Source: Mucilaginibacter ginsenosidivorax
GTDB lineage: Bacteria > Bacteroidota > Bacteroidia > Sphingobacteriales > Sphingobacteriaceae
Direction of reading: 5' to 3'
DNA length: 64,000 nucleotides
NCBI RefSeq assembly: GCF_007971525.1
Contig: NZ_CP042437.1
Span: 186,001-250,000, forward strand
The notes under the pieces are model-generated. The model saw only the letters and a program-made list of their open reading frames with translations, was not told where the DNA came from and did no database searches. The position numbers and the translations under genes were made by a program. Positions within the stretch are counted from its first letter, which is position 1. Each line of letters opens with the position of its first letter. This document shows, piece by piece, positions 54,323-61,869 of this stretch.

Positions 54323-54943
54323 TTAAGCCGTTAATGTCTTGATGTATGCGAGCGTGTCCGCATCCAAAACTGCCTTATCTGCCCCGGCATTCAAAAGCAA
54401 GTGAATACAGGCTATTTGATTATGCTGGTTACCGCTATCGCCGGAAGTTAAAGTATGCACTGCCCAGCCTATTGGTGTAGAATTGAAAGTGGTATCCTGT
54501 TGGTTGATGTTTGCGCCTTTAGCGATTAAAGCAGCGACCAACTGATCACGGCCGCAGAAAGCAGCCCAATGCAGCGCGGTAGCTCCATCTTGGTCTGCAT
54601 AAACGATATCAGCTCCCTGTTCAATATAGAATATTCCCAGCTTTTCAGCGTGAAGACTGGCGGCCGCTATGAGTGGTGTGTTTTGGTCGCCGGACGATTT
54701 GTAACCATTAATATCTGCCCCAAACTCCAACAACACTTTTGCGATCTCAATTGCTTTTTCATCAGTGATTGCGCCGGCAAATACTACGTCGCATATCCGA
54801 TGAAGGGGATGCCCTTTCATCTCCGGCTGAGCGTCGCTACATGGAACGCCGGTATTGGCAATACTTGGATCAGCCTCAAGTACAGCCCTTAGCTGCTGAA
54901 GATCTCCTTGGGTAACTAACTTGAATAACTGGCTTGCCAACAT
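54323..54943 (-). CDS. Ankyrin repeat protein
   Basis: A 206-residue protein with at least three ankyrin repeats (LLEFGADINGYKSSGDQNTP, YADQDGATALHWAAFCGRDQ, LIAKGANINQQDTTFNSTPI). There is no signal peptide or catalytic domain. It presumably mediates a protein contact and lies just upstream of the VOC gene in the same transcript. The 165 bp to the element border hold only the subterminal repeat copies. Confidence 0.85.
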   Translation of the reverse strand: MLASQLFKLVTQGDLQQLRAVLEADPSIANTGVPCSDAQPEMKGHPLHRICDVVFAGAITDEKAIEIAKVLLEFGADINGYKSSGDQNTPLIAAASLHAEKLGIFYIEQGADIVYADQDGATALHWAAFCGRDQLVAALIAKGANINQQDTTFNSTPIGWAVHTLTSGDSGNQHNQIACIHLLLNAGADKAVLDADTLAYIKTLTA

Positions 54944-55089
54944 CGTCGCATTGTTTATCTCAAAGCTAAAAAATATTACTTATTGAATTGAGTAGCAATA
55001 AATGCGAATGGTTGAAATACTAAAAATTTATGTAAAGCGAAATCACACGAGTACGCTTTGAAAAGTGATTTAAACCCCATTTCATTACA

Positions 55090-55109
55090 TAACGTGAGGC
55101 TTTACATAA
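55090..55109 (-). repeat. Right terminal inverted repeat of the triple-recombinase element
   Basis: Read inward on the minus strand this is TTATGTAAAGCCTCACGTTA, 16 of 20 positions like the left end. A reversed TTATGTAAA copy lies at 55028-55036, mirroring the arrangement at the left end. Confidence 0.8.
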
Positions 55110-55423
55110 CCGGTAATGCCAATAGGTTCACCAGCCGTTACAGTGTCCTGTGGGCCTACTAAAACCTGGCTTAGGTGGCCATAAATGGATTCTACATCGC
55201 CATGCTTCAGATGGATGTTAATGCCGAGTCTATCATCGTAGCCCATTGATTTAACCAGGCCGTTAAGGATTGCATACACGGTGTCATGCCGGGCTTTAAA
55301 ATCAACACCTGCGTGCAGGCCGTATTTGCCGGTAAGCGGGTGGAGCCGGTAACCGAAATCAGAATTTATTGTAAGATGATTGAGGGGCAGGCAGACCAGG
55401 CAAATGCTGATCAATATTTTCAT
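55110..55423 (-). pseudogene. 5' half of the M23 peptidase gene
   Basis: The frame starts with ATG at 55423 overlapping the previous stop. It encodes a signal peptide (MKILISICLVCLPLNHLTI), then FGYRLHPLTGKYGLHAGVDF with zinc ligands H37 and D41, and YGHLSQVLV. It breaks at the border of the 6-kb element after IGITG. The other half is at 48914-49088; joined, they give 160 residues with a complete LytM-type zinc site. Peptidases like this help conjugation machinery cross the peptidoglycan. Confidence 0.9.
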
Positions 55424-56253
55424 CGGCCGCGGGATTGGGTCAGTTCCTGCTTTTGTGCCGGGTTAATGGATTCCAGCACACTGTCCCGCACACCGGGATT
55501 ATCTTTCGCGATTGCGAGCGCTGAAAATGAGGCCTGGGATGTCCCCCTGTCCTGCAGTAACATGATCTTATACATAGCCTTAAAATCATCAAGGGGCATC
55601 GACGAGCCATTTTTCGTCAGATCGTCTAAAACCTGCTGTTTGTCTTTGAGTTTCAGCACCTGTCCAGCGGGGTAAATGGCTTCGTTTCCTTCCGGGAAAC
55701 GTACATAGTTCTCAGATGATGACCTGGCGTAGGTCACTACCCCGATCTGTCCCAGTTTCGTCGCTGGATCATTTTCCAGATCCGGCAAGACCAGAACAAG
55801 GGTTCCGTTTAAATTTTCCTTTTCCATAGTATTTAATGTTTGAAATTCTATCTGGTGGCTTTTTCCCCGGGCGGCGAGGTTGAGTACCTCATTCAGGCGA
55901 ATTGTGGCCCAACGATGGAGTTCGGGGTCGTCCTGCACCATTTCAAACGCCTGCTTTAATTTTTTATCGGATCCGGATGCTTGTAACCGGGCCAGGGTTC
56001 TTAGGTTTTCGGGGATTGGCGGCCATAACACCGATCTTTTAGTTTCTGCCAATTCAATGAGTTCCCCAGCCGGTCTCAGCACAAACAAGTTCTTAGCGCT
56101 AAACCAATCCATTTCTTTATCTTCAAATCTTACCCCAATTTTGTCCGCTATAAGGTCCCTTTTTTCAATTGTACCGATCCTGCCCATGTAATCAGATGAC
56201 CAGAGTACGGGGCTAACCATGACCATTGAGCCAATGGCATTATGCTGTTTCAT
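55420..56253 (-). CDS. Two-module ICE protein related to the next gene
   Basis: A 277-residue protein built of two similar modules. Each starts with a small beta segment (VMVSPVLWSSDYMGRIGTIE; LVLVLPDLENDPATKLGQIG), a short strand pair (KIGVRFEDKE; NYVRFPEGNE), then a helical tail. The same module occurs once in the 138-residue protein encoded upstream. The beta segment resembles an SH3/KOW-like barrel. No named family is recognised. Confidence 0.6.
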   Translation of the reverse strand: MKQHNAIGSMVMVSPVLWSSDYMGRIGTIEKRDLIADKIGVRFEDKEMDWFSAKNLFVLRPAGELIELAETKRSVLWPPIPENLRTLARLQASGSDKKLKQAFEMVQDDPELHRWATIRLNEVLNLAARGKSHQIEFQTLNTMEKENLNGTLVLVLPDLENDPATKLGQIGVVTYARSSSENYVRFPEGNEAIYPAGQVLKLKDKQQVLDDLTKNGSSMPLDDFKAMYKIMLLQDRGTSQASFSALAIAKDNPGVRDSVLESINPAQKQELTQSRGR

Positions 56254-56322
56254 AATTGTTGCACTAAATTTTCGTTGAAATATTCATTCTGCTGAATGCT
56301 GCTAAAGCCTCCTTCGCTGTGC

Positions 56323-56739
56323 CTATCTATCCAGCCCTTTGTTTTGCTGAAGGCGGATAATTTTGTCAAGCGACATCACACTGGCGTCGCGAATACTTTC
56401 ATTCTTCTCCACCAGTTCCATCGCAGTTCGCATTTGTTTGAGGGTACCCCGATCCGTTAAAAGGGCAATCGTTTTCAGATCTTTAAAATCAAAGGGGGAG
56501 ATATCGGCCGAATGGTTCTGCAGGTATTCATAGATCTCGTCCGGTTCCTTCAGTACCATAAGGGCATCCGAGCTGTGAAGGCGTGGTTCGGCTCCATCAC
56601 CGTATTTAACATAGAAGTCATCACGGGCTGGATCAGCTTTGACGATCTCTCCTATTACACCCTCTGTGTCAGCATGTGCTTCCCACATTTCGGGATGCAG
56701 CATGACCACTGTTCCTTTTAAATTTTGTTCATCTATCAT
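56323..56739 (-). CDS. One-module ICE protein
   Basis: A 138-residue protein with the pattern VVMLHPEMWEAHADTEGVIG, DFYVKYGDGAEPRLHSSDAL and DFKDLKTIALLTDRGTLKQM. It carries a single copy of the module duplicated in the downstream 277-residue protein. The ATG at 56739 lies 11 bp inside the end of the coupling-protein gene. It is probably part of the transfer apparatus by position only. Confidence 0.6.
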   Translation of the reverse strand: MIDEQNLKGTVVMLHPEMWEAHADTEGVIGEIVKADPARDDFYVKYGDGAEPRLHSSDALMVLKEPDEIYEYLQNHSADISPFDFKDLKTIALLTDRGTLKQMRTAMELVEKNESIRDASVMSLDKIIRLQQNKGLDR

Positions 56740-58024
56740 TTTTAAGACTTATTTTAGCCGGTACCGGTAATGCAGGTGGCTTGAATGCCATTACCATTTC
56801 CTGGATTTCCCGGCTGATGTGGTTAAAATTCTGGCGAAGCTTCTCATCCATCTGGCCACCGAAATCATAAAAGGTGGGTAAAGGTTTATAACCCTTTTCT
56901 TCCCGCCTGATCTCTTCCATATCGAGGTTAACCCGGCAATTGACCGCTGACGTTTCAAATTTTCCTGTAAACTTTTCCTGCGCGTCGGCAGCGACCATCC
57001 CGACTAACTCCCCCGAATTGAGCGAGGCGATTTTTCCCGCGGGGATCAATACTTCCAGTTTTTCATTCAGGGAAGTAGAAGTTTTATTACGGTCAATGGA
57101 CAGCCCCTCACCAATTTGCTTGGATTTGCCAAAGAGCCGCTCCAGCCATTCGAGTGTTTCCTTGTTCCGGACGGAGCCTGACAGCACGGTACCAACGACT
57201 GAGGTAATTGTTGCGGCTGTGTCCTTGCCGTACTGTTGATTGAATTGCGGCAATTCCTGCAATCCCATCAGTACAGCTACCTTATTTGACCGGGCAGTTG
57301 CAATTAAATTTTCCACGCGGTGAACGAATAAGGTAGGTACCTCATCTACGATTAATGCAGAGGGCAGGTTCCCCTTGGTGTTAATAAGCTTGGTGAGCCT
57401 GTTGATGATGATCGAATAGCAGGCCGAATTGATATTTTGAGTATTCGGGTCATTGGCCAATACCAGCATGCCCGGGTTTGCCCTGTCAGATATTTTCAGA
57501 TCAAAGTCATTGCCCGAAAAGACCCAAAACGTTTCTTTGGTCGCCAAACGGCTGATAAAGATCTTGAGCGTACCGATCTGCCCTTCCAACTGGTTAAATG
57601 CCTTGGCGTCGAATGCTGTCATGAATGGTGATAACAATGAGCGCAATTCAGGCTCAGCCGTTAAGGCATTGAATATTTCCTCGTAAGAGCGATTGAGCAG
57701 CGCCAAAACGTGCGGGAAGCTTGAGTATATTCCGCCTTTGTATTTACTCATAAAATAAATACAGGAGGTCAAAAAGTTAATTGCGGACTGCGTAAAGAAC
57801 TGGTCACTGCCTCCAGACCGGTCACCCTTTTTTAGTGCTTCCACCAATGCCTCAGCGGTTTCGGCGGCGTCAGCCAGGGATTTAATATAATCGGCCCGCC
57901 AGGGATTGATACGCCGGCTTTTCGCCATGTCGTTCAGATTGATGACATGGAAAGCATAGTCTTTCAATTTCGCGTGTTGTTTTGCTAATAGGTAATGGTA
58001 ATAAGCGATATGCCCGAGATCCGG
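56729..58024 (-). CDS. Type IV coupling protein (VirD4/TraG), 3' exon
   Basis: 431 codons of a VirD4/TraG-type ATPase downstream of a group II intron. The frame starts with PDLGHIAYYHYLLAKQHAK directly at the intron 3' splice site. It contains the Walker B region (LPSALIVDEVPTLFVHRV) and the TraG C-terminal motif (IATARSNKVAVLMGLQELPQ). Joined to the 237-codon 5' exon it would give a 668-residue inner-membrane DNA pump that brings the relaxosome to the secretion channel. Without splicing the protein lacks its Walker A half. Confidence 0.9.
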   Translation of the reverse strand, partial: PDLGHIAYYHYLLAKQHAKLKDYAFHVINLNDMAKSRRINPWRADYIKSLADAAETAEALVEALKKGDRSGGSDQFFTQSAINFLTSCIYFMSKYKGGIYSSFPHVLALLNRSYEEIFNALTAEPELRSLLSPFMTAFDAKAFNQLEGQIGTLKIFISRLATKETFWVFSGNDFDLKISDRANPGMLVLANDPNTQNINSACYSIIINRLTKLINTKGNLPSALIVDEVPTLFVHRVENLIATARSNKVAVLMGLQELPQFNQQYGKDTAATITSVVGTVLSGSVRNKETLEWLERLFGKSKQIGEGLSIDRNKTSTSLNEKLEVLIPAGKIASLNSGELVGMVAADAQEKFTGKFETSAVNCRVNLDMEEIRREEKGYKPLPTFYDFGGQMDEKLRQNFNHISREIQEMVMAFKPPALPVPAKISLKNDR

Positions 58025-58065
58025 GTCGAGTAAGTCAGCGGGATTGCTCCCGCCTTCTCCTCAAA

Positions 58066-58100
58066 GAACCGTACGTGAGAGTTTCCTACTCATACGGCTC
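58066..58100 (-). ncRNA. Group II intron domain V
   Basis: A 35-nt catalytic hairpin read as GAGCCGTATGAG with a GAAA-type tetraloop and CTCACGTACGGTTC on the return strand. It has the AGC triad and the typical 2-nt bulge region. It is followed by domain VI (about 58027-58063), which carries the branch-point adenosine. Confidence 0.93.
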
Positions 58101-58130
58101 AAGTAATAACCACCTAAATAATAGGCAGCC

Positions 58131-59801
58131 TCATAATGAAGCCCTCTTTTTAAGGTAAACACTTCTGCGGCAGCTATCATGGACAAGTTGGTGAACGACC
58201 TTATGGTTGACGATACTTTTGCAAGTACCCCAAGGTAGTTCCCTGTCAATTTTGTTGCCGCATACTGGACATTTGCGCTTTTGCTTCTCCCATAGATTGA
58301 GAAGCGACTTCTTTCCTTTAAGGGTTTGCAGCATCTTGTACGTTTCGCGCTTGTCGAAGTACGGTTGCCATGTAGGGTCAAATGGATTTGCTTCCGCCTG
58401 TATCTTCACATTTCTGGATATGCCAATGTCGGATAAGAGTTGTAGCGTAAGGTAATTCTTCGCTTCAGTTCCCTTTTTCGTCCATGTAAAGCACCAGTTT
58501 CTGTTTCCGATAGATTGGAAGTATTTGTCCTTTACCCATCTCTTGCCCTTATTGGAATGACGTCTTCTGCACCATCTCCAGAGTTTCTGAAAAATCAAAT
58601 GGTCGCAATTCTGAAATATATCCGAGGAAACACCGTGCTTGAAGTTGTTGCCCCAACCAGCAATGACCGGGTTTAACAATCTTATTAAGGTATCCTGCTT
58701 GGCAGATTTATTGGAACTGATTATTTCCTTGGTCTTCAGCAAGAATTTCTTAACGCTGTCTTTTGACGGCTTGGTCAGTACAGAGCCATTGCGGTACCTG
58801 CGAATGTTGTAGCCAAGAAAGTCGAAACCTTCATCAATGTGCGTGACTTTAGTTTTCTCTTCCGAAAGGATAAGTCCTCTCTCGTTCAAAAACGCCATCA
58901 CAGCGGGCTTAACTTCATTTTCCAGTACATCTTGTGTCTTTCCCGTAACGATGAAGTCGTCAGCGTATCTCACCAACCTAACGGCTGAATAATAGCGCTT
59001 TCCGTTCACTGTTTTGTCAGGGAATTTGGCACGGAGCATGCGTTCCATACCGTCCAGGGTCATATTAGAAAGAGTCGGAGAAATTATTCCCCCTTGCGGA
59101 GTACCATCTTCCGTTGGGAATAATTCACCGTTGAAGACAAAACCACATTTCAGCCACAGTTTAAGCATGGTTTTATCCATTGGAATGTTTTCCAATAGCC
59201 ATGCGTGGCTGATGTTGTCAAAGCATCCTTTTATATCGCCTTCAAACACCCATGTTGGTGAGAACCGACCGCGTCCAAGAAGTTGATGGCTTTGGGATAT
59301 AGCGTCAATAGTGCTTCTTTCTCTCCTAAAACCATAGGAGTGTTTGTCGGCAGTTGTTTCAGCTATAGGTTCCAGCCCCATCAGATATAAAGCCTGCATT
59401 GCTCTGTCTTTCAACGTTGGAATCCCTAATGGGCGTAGTTTCCCGTTGCTCTTTTTAATGTTGACCCGTTTCAACGGCTGTGGCTTATAGCCACGTTTCT
59501 TTAAATCATAAATCGCATTTAATTTTTCTGCTGGTGTCACCCAAATAACTTGGTCTACACCAGCCGTGTTCTTACCTCGGTTAGAGGTTACTCTCTTAAC
59601 TGCCAAAGCTTTGGCGTGATAAGAGTGCGTAAGTACCCACTGCAAGGATTTAACCTTACCGTGTTTACCTTCTTTCTGAGCTTTTACAATACGTGCTTGT
59701 AGCTTTCTAACTCCATTCTTGCATTTGTCCCAATCAATGTTGTTCCAATTGCTGACCTCTTTGTCAGAAGGCGCACACGCTGTGTTTTTACTAACGTTCA
59801 T
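58131..59801 (-). CDS. ltrA: Group II intron reverse transcriptase/maturase
   Basis: A 556-residue multifunctional protein. It has reverse transcriptase blocks with VRYADDFIVTG (YADD at residues 279-282), GTPQGGIISPTLSN and FEGDIKGCFDNISH. A maturase X domain follows, then an HNH endonuclease at the C-terminus (CPVCGNKID and the paired His region, about 510-550). All catalytic residues are intact, so the intron is likely mobile. A strong Shine-Dalgarno AAAGGAGG precedes the start. It promotes splicing and retrohoming. Confidence 0.95.
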   Translation of the reverse strand: MNVSKNTACAPSDKEVSNWNNIDWDKCKNGVRKLQARIVKAQKEGKHGKVKSLQWVLTHSYHAKALAVKRVTSNRGKNTAGVDQVIWVTPAEKLNAIYDLKKRGYKPQPLKRVNIKKSNGKLRPLGIPTLKDRAMQALYLMGLEPIAETTADKHSYGFRRERSTIDAISQSHQLLGRGRFSPTWVFEGDIKGCFDNISHAWLLENIPMDKTMLKLWLKCGFVFNGELFPTEDGTPQGGIISPTLSNMTLDGMERMLRAKFPDKTVNGKRYYSAVRLVRYADDFIVTGKTQDVLENEVKPAVMAFLNERGLILSEEKTKVTHIDEGFDFLGYNIRRYRNGSVLTKPSKDSVKKFLLKTKEIISSNKSAKQDTLIRLLNPVIAGWGNNFKHGVSSDIFQNCDHLIFQKLWRWCRRRHSNKGKRWVKDKYFQSIGNRNWCFTWTKKGTEAKNYLTLQLLSDIGISRNVKIQAEANPFDPTWQPYFDKRETYKMLQTLKGKKSLLNLWEKQKRKCPVCGNKIDRELPWGTCKSIVNHKVVHQLVHDSCRRSVYLKKRASL

Positions 59802-60406
59802 TTGCTTTCCTCCTTTAAAAAGTTCTAAAAGTTTCTTGTAAAAGAATTACCATATGCAGAAGTCTGCCCACTTTCGTGTGGAGTGACGTTTAAACTCCTA
59901 TCCACTTCATTACAAAGCGGCCTTCGCTTTCTCTGCAATCCTCTACCCGCACCGCTGTCGGCTCACCTTACGGCTTGCTTTCCTGCGCCAGCAGGAGCGA
60001 TACGGGCTTACAACGTTCCGTGTAAGTAACATCGAAGGGTTAGGTCCTATCTCTACACCGGCAGTTCTGTTGTTCGTGTAACCCCAAAATTCAGGAGGTT
60101 ATCCAACTGCTTCACCTTTTGGTTCAAGCCTATCAGCATAATTTGGCTTGTTCGACTTAACGATGTTTGAACGATAGTTCACTTTCGTTGACCATACCTT
60201 CAGCCTTGCTCCCCGACAGCATAATGCTTGCCATCGTTGCTTTCACCTCACGGCTTCTGCTTCCTCACTTGCGGTGAGAGGGTTACTTTGTCAGAGCAGC
60301 TTCACACAAAACGATTACTCATAATGCATGTGCCCTTAGGCTACTATTGACGAAACAATAGGTTCAATCTTCGTTGAACCATTACTTACACAGCTTCGTT
60401 TCACAC

Positions 60407-61117
60407 GAACTTGAAATCGTACAGGCAAACCGCAAACTCCTTGGCAATCAATTGCCTGATAAACGGGTTTACAATTGAAAAGCTCTTCCCGGAGCCAGGG
60501 GTACCGATCACCATTGTACCCCGGAAAACGTTGCAGATATTGACCCAGCCCTTCCGTACCCTGCCCTTATAGTAAAAAAGCATGGGAATGTTCACCGAAT
60601 ACGGGGTTTCTACCCTTTTCACCGGCTGCATAAAGCTTTCGGCTTCGGTATTCCAGATATCCTTGCCTAAACCGGAGCTGATCATCTTGGAGATGTTGTC
60701 CATCGACACGCTCACCAGGAGCGCCCCGAAAAACGAACAAATCATGTACAACAAAGCGTACCAGGTGGTATAGGCGAACGCTATCGGGGAGTCACGGCCC
60801 TGAAAGGCCAGGCTGCCGAAGAACAAAAACAGCCCGAGTGTAAGGGGGTAGGCTATGTGTTTTTTTGGGTCGAGGTCTGTTTCCTTTTTTGCCAGCGTAC
60901 CGATGCTGACCAGGCAGATCAGGCCAAATGTGGCCAGTTTACTATAGACCAGTTTCGAGTAAATAATCAAGTGACTGATCTTATCCAGCGGGCTAAAAAA
61001 AATGCCCCAAAAAGAGGCATCGTGATAAATAAAAATGGCGGCTTCCAGGCCTACGGATATGTAAATGGCACATTGCAAAAAACCGTGAAGTTTTTGCTGT
61101 TCACGCGTTTCCTCCAT
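60407..61117 (-). CDS. Type IV coupling protein (VirD4/TraG), 5' exon
   Basis: 237 codons. Four or more membrane spans cover residues 15-140, typical of the VirD4 anchor. Walker A is VIGTPGSGKSFSIV (205-212 for GTPGSGKS). The exon ends with CLYDFKF at the intron boundary. Read into the intron, one more codon (GTG) is followed by a TGA stop, giving a truncated 238-residue product. The full function needs splicing to 58024. Confidence 0.92.
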
Positions 61118-61185
61118 GCTGAAAACGGATTAAAAATTAAAAAGACACCGGGTTTTGCGGGTGGCTTATAGTCAAATGAATTGAC

Positions 61186-61857
61186 TTAGCGGCTCATTCC
61201 CTGTGTGCCGTCCGGCCCTTTTTGAGGCGCGGGGTCCCGGGTATGGTGAGCACTGTTATATGTTTCTAATAAAAACGCTGTATGGCGCCCGTCAGGAACT
61301 TCTGCGAAAATGATATGCTCAGGGAGCACAGCCGGCGGGGCATAGGGATTCAATTCATGCGGAAATGGTACCTGGAGCACATTGGTATCGATATAAACAC
61401 CGGTTTTCCCGTTATGCTTAAATACATCCGCAAACTTGATTTGGTTCCAATAGTTTTCTGTATCCCGAAAGGCGTTGCGCTTTTCGTCAATAAAGAAACC
61501 TTTTCCTGCAATTTGAACAACAGGTAAGTCAACAGGGTAATGCTTCCGCCAACCAGGGCGAAATTCATCCATCCAGGCATTTTTACCTAAGGGATCGAGT
61601 GCATCAATGGGGTAAAGCCAAAATAATTTCACCCTATCGGGCAGTATTCCAACCGGGAGCCCTTCAAAAGCATTTTTAGTAACGGGATCATACCAGAGCT
61701 CTACATGGTCATCCAGGCACATGAGGTCATACATCGTGATTTGGTTGTCGGGATTCGCAACTTCTACGAGCGCCATCAGATACCCGTTCACATAAAATGG
61801 AACCCCTTCCAGTTCAACCACCGGGAAGGGGCCGTTATAATCATCTGTCTTTATCAT
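61186..61857 (-). CDS. Hypothetical ICE protein
   Basis: A 223-residue soluble protein with two similar halves: FPVVELEGVPFYVNGYLMAL near the start and LPVVQIAGKGFFIDEKRNAF in the second half, suggesting an internal duplication. It has aromatic/proline-rich segments (LFWLYPIDALDP) and a disordered basic end. It is encoded between the helicase and the coupling protein in one operon. I do not recognise a family. Confidence 0.55.
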   Translation of the reverse strand: MIKTDDYNGPFPVVELEGVPFYVNGYLMALVEVANPDNQITMYDLMCLDDHVELWYDPVTKNAFEGLPVGILPDRVKLFWLYPIDALDPLGKNAWMDEFRPGWRKHYPVDLPVVQIAGKGFFIDEKRNAFRDTENYWNQIKFADVFKHNGKTGVYIDTNVLQVPFPHELNPYAPPAVLPEHIIFAEVPDGRHTAFLLETYNSAHHTRDPAPQKGPDGTQGMSR

Positions 61858-61869
61858 GTTGTTGAATTA

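Larger units (their letters stand above)
49089..55109. mobile_element. 6,021-bp triple-recombinase transposon (recombinase-in-trio type)
   Basis: The element starts TTATGTAAA and ends TTTACATAA. The two 20-bp ends match at 16 of 20 positions as inverted repeats. CCGGTA flanks both sides (49083-49088 and 55110-55115), a 6-bp duplication or shared crossover sequence. Deleting the element with one CCGGTA fuses the two M23 fragments into one frame. Inside are three overlapping tyrosine recombinase genes, an ArsR-MerTP-GDCCVxC operon and two minus-strand cargo genes. Confidence 0.9.
58025..60406 (-). mobile_element. Group II intron inserted in the coupling-protein gene
   Basis: The minus-strand 5' end is GTGTG (60406-60402), matching GUGYG. 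The 3' end is AC, matching AY. A canonical domain V and a domain VI hairpin precede it, and a maturase/reverse transcriptase ORF sits in domain IV. The 605 bp from 60406 to 59802 hold ribozyme domains I-III and show no other gene. The insertion falls exactly between codons for F237 and P238 of the host protein. Confidence 0.93.

Noticed and set aside
58061-58381. 106-codon minus-strand open frame inside the intron
   Set aside because: It overlaps the maturase gene in another frame and covers domain V; no start signal or family pattern.
59802-60406. Possible additional gene between coupling-protein exon 1 and the maturase
   Set aside because: No coding frame of note; the stretch is the 5' ribozyme part of the group II intron.
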